64,000 nucleotides of DNA from Lactobacillus sp. PV034 (lineage in GTDB: Bacteria; Bacillota; Bacilli; Lactobacillales; Lactobacillaceae). The notes under the pieces were generated by a model that did not search any database, was not told the origin of the DNA, and saw nothing but the letters and a program-made list of their open reading frames with translations. Positions 8,114 through 21,000 of the stretch are shown here, piece after piece. The position numbers and the translations under genes are program-made. The stretch is from the NCBI RefSeq assembly GCF_014522305.1, contig NZ_CP041982.1:1121001-1185000 (forward strand), written 5' to 3'. Position 1 is the stretch's first letter, and every line of letters starts with the position of its first letter.

Positions 8114-9871
8114 TTAATTTCTACGCTTCTTACCGACAGCTAAGCCTAGGATTGCCCCTACACTAGCAATTGCTAAGCCGATTACTGCACCAGAACTGGT
8201 CTTGGCACCAGTTTGTGGCAAAGTACTTTCTTGTTTATTGTCAGTAGTTGCTTTAGGCTGTGCAGTCACTTCTTCATGAGTATCTCTTTCAACTGAAGCA
8301 TGAACTGGAGCTACTTCTTCTTTATTAGCTGAAACCACCTTATCACCATTATTGTTATCTGCATCTGGAGTTGTAGTTGGATGAGGTGCAACTGTTTCAT
8401 CAGTAGTTGTAGTTGGTTCACCTGGAGTTGAATCATTAGTATCAGTTGGAGTTTCTGGTTCTTCTGGAAGTGGAGCAACTGGATTTTCTGGTTGCACTAA
8501 TGGTGTACCTGTTGCTTCAGTTGCTGCTGGATTATCCGGTTGTACTAGTGGAGTACCCGTAGTTGAATTTGCTTCATAATTAACCAAGAAGGTAACTTCA
8601 AATGGATAATTAGTAGTAAAGGCTGGAATTTCATATGGATTTGCATTAACTTTGGCTTGAAGTTCACTTAATAATTTATCTGCTGCATCACTATATTCGC
8701 TACCTGCTGTTACATTAGCAGCATAAATCTTTGCAGTATAACCAGGAACAGTTGGTAAACTCACAGGCTTCTTAGCAGTTGCATCATAAGTAAAATCATT
8801 GCTGTTTATTGCATTAGTTAATGATTCTGAAGCAAATGAAACTGAAGCCCAGGTAGTTGTCTTACCTTGCTTTTCACCAGTAATCTCTTTTTTAGCCAAT
8901 TCACGGTAGTAATAATCTGGCGTGCCCGCTACTGCATCTGGCATGCGAACATTTAGATATTCACTTGCAGTACTAGTTACCTTTTCAACAGGTGCAGGAG
9001 TTACACGAACTGGAATAATAACAGGTTGTTGATCTCCAGGTTTTCCACTTGCAAAAGTAACTTCAGCTTTCCCCATAGTTACACCAACTACAGAAGTATC
9101 TGGCAAAATAGTCCATTTAGCTGATTGAGGATTCCAAGCATCACCTGATGGAACAAGATCAGCTATAGCATTCTTAATATCAAGACTGCTTGGATCGCTA
9201 TCTTGCACTGTAGTGATAGTATTAACAACACTTCCAGTTACACCCAAAAAGTCACCAGTTACTGTAGTAGAGCTACCATCAGGAAAAGTAACTAAAATAG
9301 AAACTTTGTGTTGACCTGGTTCCATCAGCATCTTAGCTAATTCACTTTGACTTGTTTTCCAAGTATATTTTGTCCCTTTTGGCATATCATCTGCATTTGA
9401 AATATAAGCCTTGGGATCGCTATAAGCTTGATCAAGAGGAAGGTAAGTTTGACCATCCTTTTCAGCTTGAGCCTGAGCCTGATTTGGATCAGTAGTATGA
9501 CTAGAATTATATACATTAGCCATCTCTGCTAACTCAGCATCACTAGCATTATTTAAAGCAGTATTTTTTGCACTTGCTGGCTTACCAGGATTTTGCGCAG
9601 CTTGATCGAATTCACTTTGAAGACTTTGAGTAGGCGCCTTATTATCTGATGAAGTTGCTACTGGAGCCACAGGCTTAGTTGTATCAGCTGCTGCGGGTTT
9701 AGCTGCATTAACCTTTTCTGTAGCTACAGTATCAGTTTCAGCTGCATGAGCAGTTTGTGTTTCACTTATACCAATAAAGAATGCACCAATAAGTACTGAA
9801 GCAGCACCGACTGTAAATTTTCTGATTGAAAAACGATTTTTCTTTTCTCTATTTTGCTCATTAAATAACAT
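8114..9871 (-). CDS. LPQTG-anchored surface protein with one YEIPA module
   Basis: Using the ATG at 9871 (spaced about 8 bases from AGAGGA) rather than the one at 9877, the protein has 585 residues. It carries RFSIRK at residues 13-18, a signal peptide ending near AHA, a Thr/Ala/Gln-rich segment, two beta-rich modules of Rib-like look (about 140-290), then one module ending NPYEIPAFTTNYPFEVTFLV homologous to the three in the 4643-7630 protein. Two TGTPLVQP(D/E)NP repeats and a Pro/Thr-rich wall-spanning stretch follow, then LPQTG (551-555), a membrane segment and KKRRN. Ligand unknown. Confidence 0.9.
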   Translation of the reverse strand: MLFNEQNREKKNRFSIRKFTVGAASVLIGAFFIGISETQTAHAAETDTVATEKVNAAKPAAADTTKPVAPVATSSDNKAPTQSLQSEFDQAAQNPGKPASAKNTALNNASDAELAEMANVYNSSHTTDPNQAQAQAEKDGQTYLPLDQAYSDPKAYISNADDMPKGTKYTWKTSQSELAKMLMEPGQHKVSILVTFPDGSSTTVTGDFLGVTGSVVNTITTVQDSDPSSLDIKNAIADLVPSGDAWNPQSAKWTILPDTSVVGVTMGKAEVTFASGKPGDQQPVIIPVRVTPAPVEKVTSTASEYLNVRMPDAVAGTPDYYYRELAKKEITGEKQGKTTTWASVSFASESLTNAINSNDFTYDATAKKPVSLPTVPGYTAKIYAANVTAGSEYSDAADKLLSELQAKVNANPYEIPAFTTNYPFEVTFLVNYEANSTTGTPLVQPDNPAATEATGTPLVQPENPVAPLPEEPETPTDTNDSTPGEPTTTTDETVAPHPTTTPDADNNNGDKVVSANKEEVAPVHASVERDTHEEVTAQPKATTDNKQESTLPQTGAKTSSGAVIGLAIASVGAILGLAVGKKRRN

Positions 9872-9910
9872 AATCATCCTCTTCTTTCTATACCTTCTTT
9901 ACAAATATGC

Positions 9911-9946
9911 AGATATTATAATATCTGTTGTTTTTTATTTTTTCAA
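9911..9946 (-). promoter_or_regulatory. Promoter of the 8114-9871 adhesin gene with a palindrome over the -10
   Basis: Minus strand: -35 TTGAAA (9941-9946), 17-base spacer AAATAAAAAACAACAGA, -10 TATTAT (9918-9923). The -10 lies inside a perfect 16-base palindrome, AGATATTATAATATCT (9911-9926), which could be an operator. Confidence 0.6.
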
Positions 9947-10135
9947 ATATATTTTATTTAAATTCATTTTCATTATTAAATATAGTTCATTAAAGCTTAG
10001 AGCTAGTTGGGTTAAGCAATTATAAAAAAAATGCTTTTTTTAATATGCAAAATGTTGTTTTTTTATTTTTATTTAGCCTAATTTATTTCAATATTTTTAA
10101 TCGCTAAATTTTTGTTATTTTTATTTTTTGTAAAA

Positions 10136-10170
10136 CAAAAAAGGCATACCCTCTAGGTATGCCTCTTTTC
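10136..10170 (-). terminator. Terminator of the giant MUB gene
   Basis: Stem AGGCATACC/GGTATGCCT (10142-10164) with A/T runs on both sides, so it can work in both directions. It lies about 45 bases after the stop codon at 10213. Confidence 0.75.
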
Positions 10171-10212
10171 AAGCTCAAAACTAATGATTAGGTGAGAAAA
10201 GAATGCTATTTT

Positions 10213-12081
10213 TTAGTTTTTACGCTTCTTGTTGACAGCTAAGCCTAAGATTGCACCTACACTAGCAATCACTAAGCCAAGTACGCCAGCCGTATTATTT
10301 TCTTGTGCACCAGTTTGTGGTAAAGTCTTAGCCTTCTTACCATCTTGGTAGAAGCTTGAGTGAACGCGAGCATTAGCACCGAATCTAGTTGCATGAATAC
10401 CTGCATTTTCATCATTGTTAAGACTGTGAGTACCTGCTTCATCATCAAAGTCAGCACCTGATGCGTGTGGAGCAACAGTAATTTCTACTGGTACTTCGGT
10501 TGTTTCACCATTTGGATAAGTTACAATTACAGTTCCTGTAATCTTACCTGGTTTAGAAGTATCTGGAGTGTCTTTCCAAGTAAACTTAGTGCCTGATGGG
10601 AAGTCACCCTTATTCTTAATTCCTTGTTCTGCAGTTGGAACCTTGCCTGAAGGAACAACTACCGGTTTAGGAACAGGTGTAATAGTTGTCTTATCAGATG
10701 GAGTCTTGTCATGAGTCTTTTCCGGTTGTGATACTACAACTGTAGTAGTTACAGTATCAGTTGTTCCATCTGGGTAGTGAACTGTAATTTCAACACTCTT
10801 AGTTCCTGGAGTGGTTACATCTGGAGCACCGTTGGTCCAAGTGTAAGTTGTACCACTTGGTAAGTTTGGAATATTTCCAATTCCATCTTCTGGACTTGGA
10901 GTTACACCTACTTGAGTGTTGATTTGTTTTGGTTCTGGTGTGTAAATATCAGAATCTGTAGGTGTTGGTTGAGGAGTTGGATTAGTTGGTTCTTCAACTA
11001 CAACCTTAGTAGTTACAGTATCAGTTGTTCCATCTGGGTAGTGAACTGTAATTTCAACACTCTTTGTTCCTGGGGTTGTTACATCTGGAGCGCCGTTGGT
11101 CCAAGTGTAAGTTGTACCACTTGGTAAGTTTGGAATGTTAGCAATTCCTTGTTCTGGAGTTGGTTCCTTACCTACTTGCGTCTTGATGTCCTTTGGTTCT
11201 GGAGTGTACTTATCTGCATCACTTGGGTTCTTAGTTGGTTCTTCAACAATTACCTTAGTAGTTACAGTATCAGTTGTACCATCTGGGTAGTGAACTGTAA
11301 TTTCAACACTCTTAGTTCCTGGGGTTGTTACATCTGGAGCGCCGTTGGTCCAAGTGTAAGTTGTACCACTTGGTAAGTTTGGAATGTTGCCAATTCCTTG
11401 TTCTGGAGTTGGTTCCTTACCTACTTGTGTCTTGATGTCCTTTGGTTCTGGAGTGTACTTATCTGCATCTGTTGGGTTCTTAGTTGGTTCTTCAACAATT
11501 ACCTTAGTAGTTACAGTATCAGTTGTGCCATCTGGGTAGTGAACTGTGATTTCAGTACTCTTAGTTCCTGGGGTTGTTACATCTGGGGCACCGTTGGTCC
11601 AAGTATAAGTTGTACCACTTGGTAAGTTTGGAATGTTGCCAATTCCTTGTTCTGGAGTTGGTTCCTTACCTACTTGTGTCTTGATGTCCTTTGGTTCTGG
11701 GGTGTACTTATCTGCATCGGTTGGGTTTACGTTCTTTTCAACGTGAACAGTAATTGGTGCAGGATCATTTGAACCAAATGTAATTGGACCTGGAACTGTC
11801 TTATCAGTAATGTGGTAGCCTTCTGGAACATGAGCATTAACTTCTGGGTTTACTGTTTCACCAGTAGTACCAGTTTCAGTGTAACTATCAACCTTCTTAC
11901 CGTTATTATCAACATAAGTAATAGTTACTGAATGTTCATTAGCCTTGTAAATGAAGGTTACAGTTGAACTCTTAGTATCACTAGTTATATCCATTGCTGG
12001 AGCAGCATCTGGGTTAGTTACTGTGTAACCTGGTTCTGCTGGAGCAGCTACAGCATCAAACTTAGAAGTTTCCCCATGCAC
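10213..12081 (-). pseudogene. C-terminal part of a giant mucus-binding protein (separated by a frameshift)
   Basis: This 622-codon frame opens as GTG-CAT-GGG without a Shine-Dalgarno, exactly where the larger frame to the right ends, and continues its repeat pattern (KFDAV.APAEPGYTVTNPDAAP). It therefore looks like the C-terminal part of the same gene. It holds one MucBP-like module (SVTITYVDNNGKKVDSY...), four Rib-type repeats of 83 residues (SGTTYTWTNGAPDVTTPGTK) and a fifth divergent one, then LPQTG, a membrane helix and KKRKN. Without rejoining, the upstream part would lack its wall anchor. It could be translated if ribosomes slip at the junction, or after a reverting mutation. Confidence 0.8.
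10740..11735 (-). repeat. Four 249-bp Rib-type coding repeats
   Basis: The motif TTCTGGAGTTGGTTCCTTAC recurs exactly 249 bases apart (for example 11401 and 11650). Units are almost identical at DNA level except for the outermost one. Each codes for 83 residues centred on PSGTTYTWTNGAPDVTTPG. Confidence 0.85.
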
Positions 12082-15000
12082 CGTAAGTTACCTTATTAGT
12101 TACTAAGTCCTTAGTTGCTGGTCTGTGGAGAGTTACGGTTTGCTTAGTGTATTCACTAGTCTTACCTGCAACATCAACATCAACAGTTCTAGTAATAGTC
12201 TTGTTTACATTGTCCTTTTCATTTGGATCATTGGTTACGTCTTCAGTCTTATGTTCAACGTACACAATAGTGTCCTTAATTGGAGTTGAACCAAATGTGA
12301 ATTCACTTGGGATTTGTTGTCCACCAACTACTTGCCAGTTTGCTGGTACTTCAAGTTTTACTGGGACTGTTTGACCAGTCTTACCACCAACTACTTGGGT
12401 ACTTACAACGTCGTTGTGATCAGCATTGTTTACAAACTTAATTGTAGCTGTTTGATCTGAGTAAACGTAGTTTACAGTTACATTGATGTTGTTTACTGGT
12501 GTACCATCACTCAAACCACTTACTGAGGCTACATAATCCTTACCATCCTTGGTAGTGATTGTGCCGCCAGTAATTGTTCTAGTGTAACCTGCTGCACTTG
12601 GAATTTCTACTGGTGCAAAGCTAGTTGACCCATCAGTCATGTTTGAAGTCCAGTCAGTGTAAGTTACTTTACCAGTTGCTTCGTTAGTTGACTTGATTCT
12701 GTAGAAGTCAAGAGTTTGAGTTACAACTTGTGGTTTTTGACCTTCAATGTTTACAGTAACTGTTTCAGTTACTTGACGGTAAACATCACTGTTACCCTTG
12801 TCATTACGTCCATCATCAGTATCAACCTTAGCTTGAACCTTAACAGTAATGTCAGGGTTATCAGTTGCGTTAAAGCCAACGCTTGATGGTACTTGAGTAT
12901 TTGGTACGATTTCGTAGCCGGTTGGTACTTCTAATGGAGTTTCACCACTACCATTACCAATAGTTACGCTGGTACCTGTCTTACCAGTTAAAGTTTGGGT
13001 ACCAACAGTCTTACCAGATGGATCTACGAAGTTGATCTTTCTAGTTTGGTTATTAGCACTGTAAGTAATGTTAAAGACTAAGTCTTTATCACCCGGTTTA
13101 ACTGTTTGAGCAGGAACACTTGCTTGACTTGGTGTGTATCCAGCAATTTCCTTCACATTGTAGCTTGGGAATGTGTAACTACCATTATCTGACCATTCAC
13201 CATAAGTTACCTTATTGGTTACTAAGTCCTTAGTAGCTGTTCTAGTAAATGTCTTAGATGCATCTACTGCCTTAGTAGTCTTGCCATCTGGAGTGGTTAC
13301 ATTAACAGTTTCAGTTACCGTCCACGCCGTAGCAGTTTCTACGTTCTTATCATGTTCGTAGTCAGGAGTTACATCCTTAGTACCATGTTCAACGTAAACA
13401 ATAGTGTCCTTAAGTGGAGTTGAACCAAAGGTGAATTCACTTGGAACTTGTTGATTTGGAACAAGCTTCCAATTTGTTGGAACTTCAAGGTTTACCTTTA
13501 CAGTTTCACCAATTTCTCCTGGTACTTCTTGAGTACCAACTACATGATTATGATCATTGTTATCTACATATTGGATTGTAGCTGTTTGTTCTGCCTTAGT
13601 GTAGTTTACAGTTACGTTGATGTTGTTTACTGGAGTTCCATCATTCAAACCACTTACTGAAGCAACGTAATCCTTACCATCTTTGGTAGTGATTGTTCCA
13701 CCAGTAATTGTTCTAGTGTAACCACCAGCAGTTGGAATTTCAAAGTCTGGGAAACTAGTTGAACCATCTGTCATGTTTGAAGTCCAGTCAGTGTAAGTTA
13801 CTTTACCAGTTGCTTCGTTAGTTGACTTGATTCTGTAGAAGTCAAGTGTTTGAGTTCTAACTTGAGGTTCTTGACCTTCAATGTTTACGGTAATAGTTCT
13901 AGTTACTTGACGGTAAACATCGCTATTACTCTTGTCGTTACGTCCATCTACAGTATCAACCTTAGCTTGAACCTTAACAGTGATATCTGGATTATCCTTA
14001 CTATCTGCATTAAATGGAACCTTGGTTGGTACTTCAGTATTTGGAACAATTTCGTAGCCTGTTGGAATGTTCAACGGAGTTTGACCTTCACCATTACCAA
14101 TAGTTACGCTGGTTCCTGTCTTACCAGTTAAGGTTTGAGTTGAAACGGTCTTACCATCTGGATCAACGAAGTTAATCTTTCTAGTTTGACTGTTTGCATC
14201 GTAGTTAAAGGTTACAGTTGAGTCTGCTGTATCACCTGTTACTGCTACTTCTGGAGCTGCGTCTGGGTTAGTTACTGTGTAACCTGCTTCTGCTGGGGCA
14301 GTTACAGCGTCGAACTTAGCACCTTCTGTATTCCATGGGCCGTAAGTTACTTCCTTAGTTACTAAATCTTCTGTAGCTGTTCTGTGGAGAGTTACTGATT
14401 GAGTGGTGTATTCACTAGTCTTACCTGCAACATCAACATCAATTGTTCTAGTAACAGTCTTGTTTACCTTGTCTGCTTGATCTGGATCACTAGTTACATC
14501 CTTAGTTCCATGTTCAATAGTTACATTGATTGGGGCTGGAGTGTTTGATCCAAATGTGATTTGACCTGGAACTGTCTTATCAGTAATTACCCAACCTTCT
14601 GGTACATTAGTTTGGATGTTGGTATCTACTGTTGCTCCCGTGGTTCCTGTTACATCATAGGTCTTAATAATCTTACCACTCTTATCAACGTAGTTGATTA
14701 CTTGGCTGTGGGTATCTGCACCATAGATAAAGGTTACTGTTGAATCTGCTGTGTCACCAGTTACAGCTACTTCTGGTGCGGCATCTGGGTTTGATACTGT
14801 GTAACCTGCTTCTGCTGGAGCTGTTACAGCGTCAAACTTAGCACCTTCTGTATTCCATGGGCCGTAAGTTACTTCCTTAGTTACTAAATCTTCTGTAGCA
14901 GTTCTATGAAGAGTTACTGATTGAGTAGTGTAAGTTGAAGTCTTGCCTGCAACATCAACATCAATTGTTCTAGTAACTGTTTTGTTTACCTTATCTGCTT

Positions 15001-18000
15001 GATCTGGATCGTTAGTTACATCTTTAGTACCATGCTTGATGTTCACGTTAATTGGTGCTGGATCATCTGTTCCGAAGGTAATTTGACTTGTTACCTTAGG
15101 ATCAGTGATTACCCAACCTGCTGGTAAGTTACTTTGAATGTTAGTATCAACAGTTTCGCCTGTCTTACCTGTTACATCGTAAGTCTTAACTACTGTGCCA
15201 TCTGGACCCACATAGTTAATTACTTGAGTATGACTATTTGCATCGTAGTTGAAGGTTACTGTTGAATCTGCTGTGTCACCTGTTACGGCTACTTCTGGAG
15301 CTGCGTCTGGGTTTTGAACTGTGTAACCTGCTTCTGCTGGAGCTGTTACGGCATCAAACTTAGCTCCTTCAGTATTCCATGGGCCGTAAGTTACTTCCTT
15401 AGTTACTAAGTCTTCGGTTGCAGTTCTGTGAAGAGTTACTGATTGGGTAGTGTAAGTTGACGTCTTGCCTGCAATATTAAGATCAATTGTTCTAGTAACA
15501 GTCTTCTTTACCTTGTCTGCTTGACTTGGATCGTCAGTTACATCCTTAGTACCATGCTTGATGTTTACAGTAATTGGAGTTGGATCATCTGTACCAAATT
15601 TAATTTGACCTGGTACTTCCTTATCTGTGATTACCCAACCTTCTGGTAAGTTAGTTTGAATGTTAGTATCTACAGTTTCACCTGTCTTACCTGTGACATC
15701 GTAAGTCTTAACAGTGGTGCCATCTGGACCAACGTAGTTAATTACTTGAGTGTGACTATTTGCATCATAGTTGAAGGTTACTTTTGAATCTGCTGTATCA
15801 CCAGTTACAGCTACTTCTGGAGCTGCGTCTGGGTTTTGAACTGTGTAACCTGCTTCTGCTGGAGCAGTTACTGCTTCAAACTTAGCTCCTTCAGTGTTCC
15901 ATGGACCATAAGTTACTTCCTTAGTTACTAAGTCTTCAGTTGCAGTTCTGTGGAGAGTTACTGATTGGGTAGTGTATTCACTAGTCTTACCGGCTACATC
16001 AACATCAATCGTTCTAGTAACTGTCTTGTTTACCTTGTCTGCTTGACTTGGATCATCAGTTACATCCTTTGTACCATGCTTGATGTTCACGTTAATTGGA
16101 GCTGGATCATCTGTTCCGAAGGTAATTTGACTTGTTACCTTAGGATCTGTGATTACCCAACCATCTGGTAAGTTAGTTTGAATGTTAGTATCAACAGTTT
16201 CACCAGTCTTACCGGTTACATCGTAGGTCTTAACAACTGTACCATCTGGGCCAACGTAGTTGATTACTTGGTTATGACTATCTGCATCGTAGTTAAAGGT
16301 TACAGTTGAGTCACCTGTATCACCAGTTACAGCTACTTCTGGTGCGGCATCTGGGTTTTGAACTGTGTAACCTGCTTCTGCTGGGGCAGTTACTGCTTCA
16401 AACTTAGCTCCTTCAGTGTTCCATGGACCATAACTTACTTGCTTAGTTACTAAGTCTTCAGTTGCAGTTCTGTGAAGAGTTACTGATTGGGTAGTGTAAG
16501 TTGAAGTCTTGCCAGCAATATTAAGATCAATTGTTCTAGTAACAGTCTTCTTTACCTTATCTGCTTGACTTGGATCATCAGTTACATCCTTTGTACCATG
16601 CTTGATGTTCACGTTAATTGGAGCTGGATCATCTGTTCCGAAGGTAATTTGACTTGTTACCTTAGGATCTGTGATTACCCAACCATCTGGTAAGTTAGTT
16701 TGAATGTTAGTATCAACAGTTTCACCAGTCTTACCGGTTACATCGTAGGTCTTAACAACTGTACCATCTGGGCCAACGTAGTTGATTACTTGGTTATGAC
16801 TATCTGCATCGTAGTTAAAGGTTACAGTTGAGTCACCTGTATCACCAGTTACAGCTACTTCTGGTGCGGCATCTGGGTTTTGAACTGTGTAACCTGCTTC
16901 TGCTGGGGCAGTTACTGCTTCAAACTTAGCTCCTTCAGTGTTCCATGGACCATAACTTACTTGCTTAGTTACTAAGTCTTCAGTTGCAGTTCTGTGAAGA
17001 GTTACTGATTGGGTAGTGTAAGTTGAAGTCTTGCCAGCAATATTAAGATCAATTGTTCTAGTAACAGTCTTCTTTACCTTATCTGCTTGACTTGGATCAT
17101 CAGTTACATCCTTTGTAGCATGTTCAATCTTCACAGTAACAGTTGGGATACCACTATCAGTAGCAGTTACTGAAGTTGGAATATCTTGTCCTGGGACAAT
17201 CTTCCAGTTCTCTGGAGCTACAGGATTAATAGCTACAGGTTCATCAGTCTTACCAGTAAGTGGAGTTGAAGTAATTTCTGTACCCGCGCTATCCACATAA
17301 GAAATCTTACCAGTCTGAGTATTTGCAGTATAAGTTATTTCTTGGTAAACCTCAGTAGGAACCTCTGCAGTTATATTTTCACCACCAATATTTAGCGTTG
17401 GCACCATTTGTGGATTGGCAGTATATCCCTTAAAGTATGGTGCTGGCATATTAATAATTGTGCCAGTACCCCAAGTTGAATTTGAGTTGTAAATTGGCTC
17501 TGCCTGACCTAAATTATTGTACTCATATCTACCTGGTGCCAAAGTAATATTTTTTGCTTGAGAAGGTGGAACAGTATCTACTTTTTGTCCCTTATTTGGT
17601 CCCGATGGAATTGTGTATACCAGATGTCTTTGCACTCTTAATTGGTTTGACTTTACAGTCACATTAATTGAAACATCAGTACTGCTGCCATCTGGATAAT
17701 TTACTGTTACTACTGCTGGAACTACTGTTGAGCCGCCAATTTGCAAGCCTGCTGGATTAGTAGTATCTGGTGCTGTCTTCCAAGTGTAAGTAGTACCATC
17801 TGGTAGCTCACTTGCGTTTGCAATACCTTCAGCAGCACCTGGTACTGCAGTTTGGTATACAGTAAAGTCTTGTCCCTTTGGTGTATAAATTTGGGCATCA
17901 TTAGTTACAGTTACTGGCACAGTAGCAGTAGTAGTGTTGCCATCTGGATAAGTTACTGTAACAGTGTAATCAGTAGTACCTGGCTTAGTTGGATCGATTA

Positions 18001-21000
18001 CTGGAGTAGTAGTCCATTCAACCTTTGAAGGGTAGCCTGCTTTACCAGTTGGATCGTAGTTCTTGATACCAGTTGTAGCATCTGGAACCTTACCATCACT
18101 TACAGTAATTGGTTGTACCTCTGGAACAGCATCAACAGTTACACTAGCAGTTGGGGTATCAGTGTTGCCATCTGGGTAAGTTACTGTAACCGGAATGTTG
18201 TAAGCACCTGGAGCAGTACCTGCTGGAACAGTAATAGTACCAGTAGTTGAATCAATAGTTACACCAGTTGGAACTTCATCAGGGTTAGTAAAGGTATAAG
18301 TAGTACCAGTTGGAACACTTGCAGTGTTACCCTTGTCGTCCTTAACTTCTGGAGTGATAGTTTGTGGCTTATCATTTAAGCCCGTCGTATCTGGATATGA
18401 AGGTACATAAGTATCTGCATCGTTATCAGTTACCTTAATTGGCACAGCAACATCAAGGTGAGTACCATCAGTAAAGTTAATTCTTACAGTACCGGTAGTA
18501 TCGCCAACCTTAGAGATATCAGGTTTAGTTTGCCATTCAGTTGATGACACAGCCGCATTGTGAGCTGCAGTTAATTGTGATTCATCTACTGCGCTAGTTG
18601 CAGCAGGAATTGAAGCATCTTCATTGTGAATAGCAGTTAAACCAGTAACTGGAGTTGCTGCATAGAAGTTAATGAATTGGTTGTGCCAAGTAGTAGCAAC
18701 TGAAGCAGGAATCAATAACTTAGTTAAGGCATCCCCACTAAGAGTACTATTTGCACGATATCTTGAGTTACCTACTAAGTAACCAGTAGTAGTACGTTCA
18801 ATTGGATCGTTAGCTAAAGTATCGCCAACAACTACTTGACCATCAGCATTTTTGAATTGGTCAACATTAGTGTTAGGAGTGTAGTCTGGAAGCCATGCAT
18901 AGCTAATAGTGTCAGCAGCAAAAGTATCACTTGGATCATCTGCGTTGACATAAGTTGTACCATCACTACTCAAGTTGTAGGTCTTAGACTTACCGTAAAC
19001 ACCAGTATCATAGTTGTAGTCGCTTTGAACAACAATTGAATTAAATTTACTTGGAGTTACAGTGGCAGAACCATCAGTGGTCTTGTGAGTATTAGCGGGA
19101 TCACCATTGAAAGTAGTCATACTCATTGGACCGTAAACAGTAGTATGGTCGCCGTCTTCTTTGGCACCAACTACAGTTACAGGAATCTTAGTAGTAGTGG
19201 TAGTGCCATCTGGGTAAGTTACAGTTGCGTCATAAGCAGTAGTACCTGGGTTAGCTGGATCAATACTTGGAGTAGTAGTCCATTCAACCTTTGAAGGGTA
19301 GCCTGCCTTACCATCAGCATCGTAGTTCTTGATACCAGTTGAAGCATCTGGAACCTTACCATCAGTAACAGCGATTGGTTGTACTTCTGGAACACCATCA
19401 ACAGTTACGCTAGCAGTAGTCTTATCAGTACTCTTGTCTGGATAAGTTACAGTAACTGGAATATTGTATGCACCTGGAGTAGTTCCTGCTGGAACAGTAA
19501 TTGTACCAGTGGTTGAATCAATAGTTACACCAGTTGGTACATCATCAGGGTTAGTGAAGGCATAAGTAGTATCTGCTGGAGCAGTAGTTGCGTTACCATC
19601 AGCATCCTTAAATGTTGGAGTAGTAGTTTGATCCTTGTCATTTAAGCCAGCTGCATCTGGATATGAAGGGACATATTGATCAGCTTGAGGGGCAGTAATA
19701 TTCAATGGAATATCAACAAAATCAACTGAGCCATCCTTGTAAGTTAACTTAGCCCATGCTGATTTATCAGTGGTCTTTAACTTACCAGTTGGGTTAGTTG
19801 GTTGAGCTTCAGCTGCACCATTATTATCAAGCATATTGGCATTCCAGTCAGCAGCATCAGTACTTGCATTGTACCAATCAACGCTACCAATCAAATCATT
19901 TGCTTCAGCATCAGAAATTGGTGTACCAGCTAAAGTAGTAATACCACCCTTTTCAACTAAATCAGCCTTCAAAAGACCCTTAATACCATCGCGTGCATTT
20001 AAGTCAGCTAAAGTTTGGTCAGTAGTACCGTCGATAGTTTGAACTTCTGGCTCATACAAATCACTGTCTTTTGACTTGATTGGAGAATCCTTAGCTACTA
20101 ACTCAGTACCCATTGCTAAACGTTGAGGGGTTGCGTAACTAAAGTTGTTCAATAATGAATTCAAGTGAACATTGTTGTTAATAACTGTACCTTGGTTGGT
20201 AGAACTATTAGCAACTTGCGTACCGTTATATTGGCCACCACCTTGGTTAGAACTCATTACAACAGTAGCATTTGAAGTTAAAAGTGTTGGCACACCTTTC
20301 CCACTTTGAGTTGTAGTCTTACCTGCAGGGGTAAATCCAGTACCAGCATTGGTTCCCCAGTTATTCATGGTATCTAACTTGTCAACCATCCAAGTGAAAC
20401 TTGGGCTATTAGTCATATTACCAGCTTGCCATTCAGCAATTGGCGCATTAGTAATAAATTCTTGTGGGTTACCTTCAAGGTAAACTAATTGACCACCAAC
20501 TGATGGAAGTGGATTGTTTAATCTTTGTAAGTTAACGTAACCTGGGTTAGTAACGTTGAATGAGGACTTAGTACCAGCACCTGATACATAAATCATCCCT
20601 AAATCGTATTGGTTAGCACCATCTTGTAAGTCAAGCTTTGCACCATTATTAACATTAACTCTGAAGTCACCATCATGTAATGATGAACCTGAACCCAAAG
20701 CAATAAGTGGCGTTAAAGTCTTCTTAGTAGAATTACGAACAACCTTAAGTGAACCATTATCATTAATGGCGTTCATGGCTGCGGCATTAACAGTAGTTGC
20801 TGGGTTACCTTGACCAATTGAAATAACACCATATTGGCCACCTTTAAAACTGTTAAGGTCTTTCCAACCATCAGAAGCTTGTTGGGTAGTAATGTCAACA
20901 GAACCAGTCTTACCGATATTTAAGTTACCACCAAAAATAGCTAATGAGCGACCGGTACCCATGTTCATGTTTACAGTACCATCAATGTTAACTGAACCGT

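Noticed and set aside
12062..12081. Programmed ribosomal frameshift in the MUB gene
   Set aside because: TGGGGAAAC is not a good X-XXY-YYZ slippery site in the needed phase and no pseudoknot was evident. A homopolymer indel is the simpler reading, though slippage at low level is not excluded.
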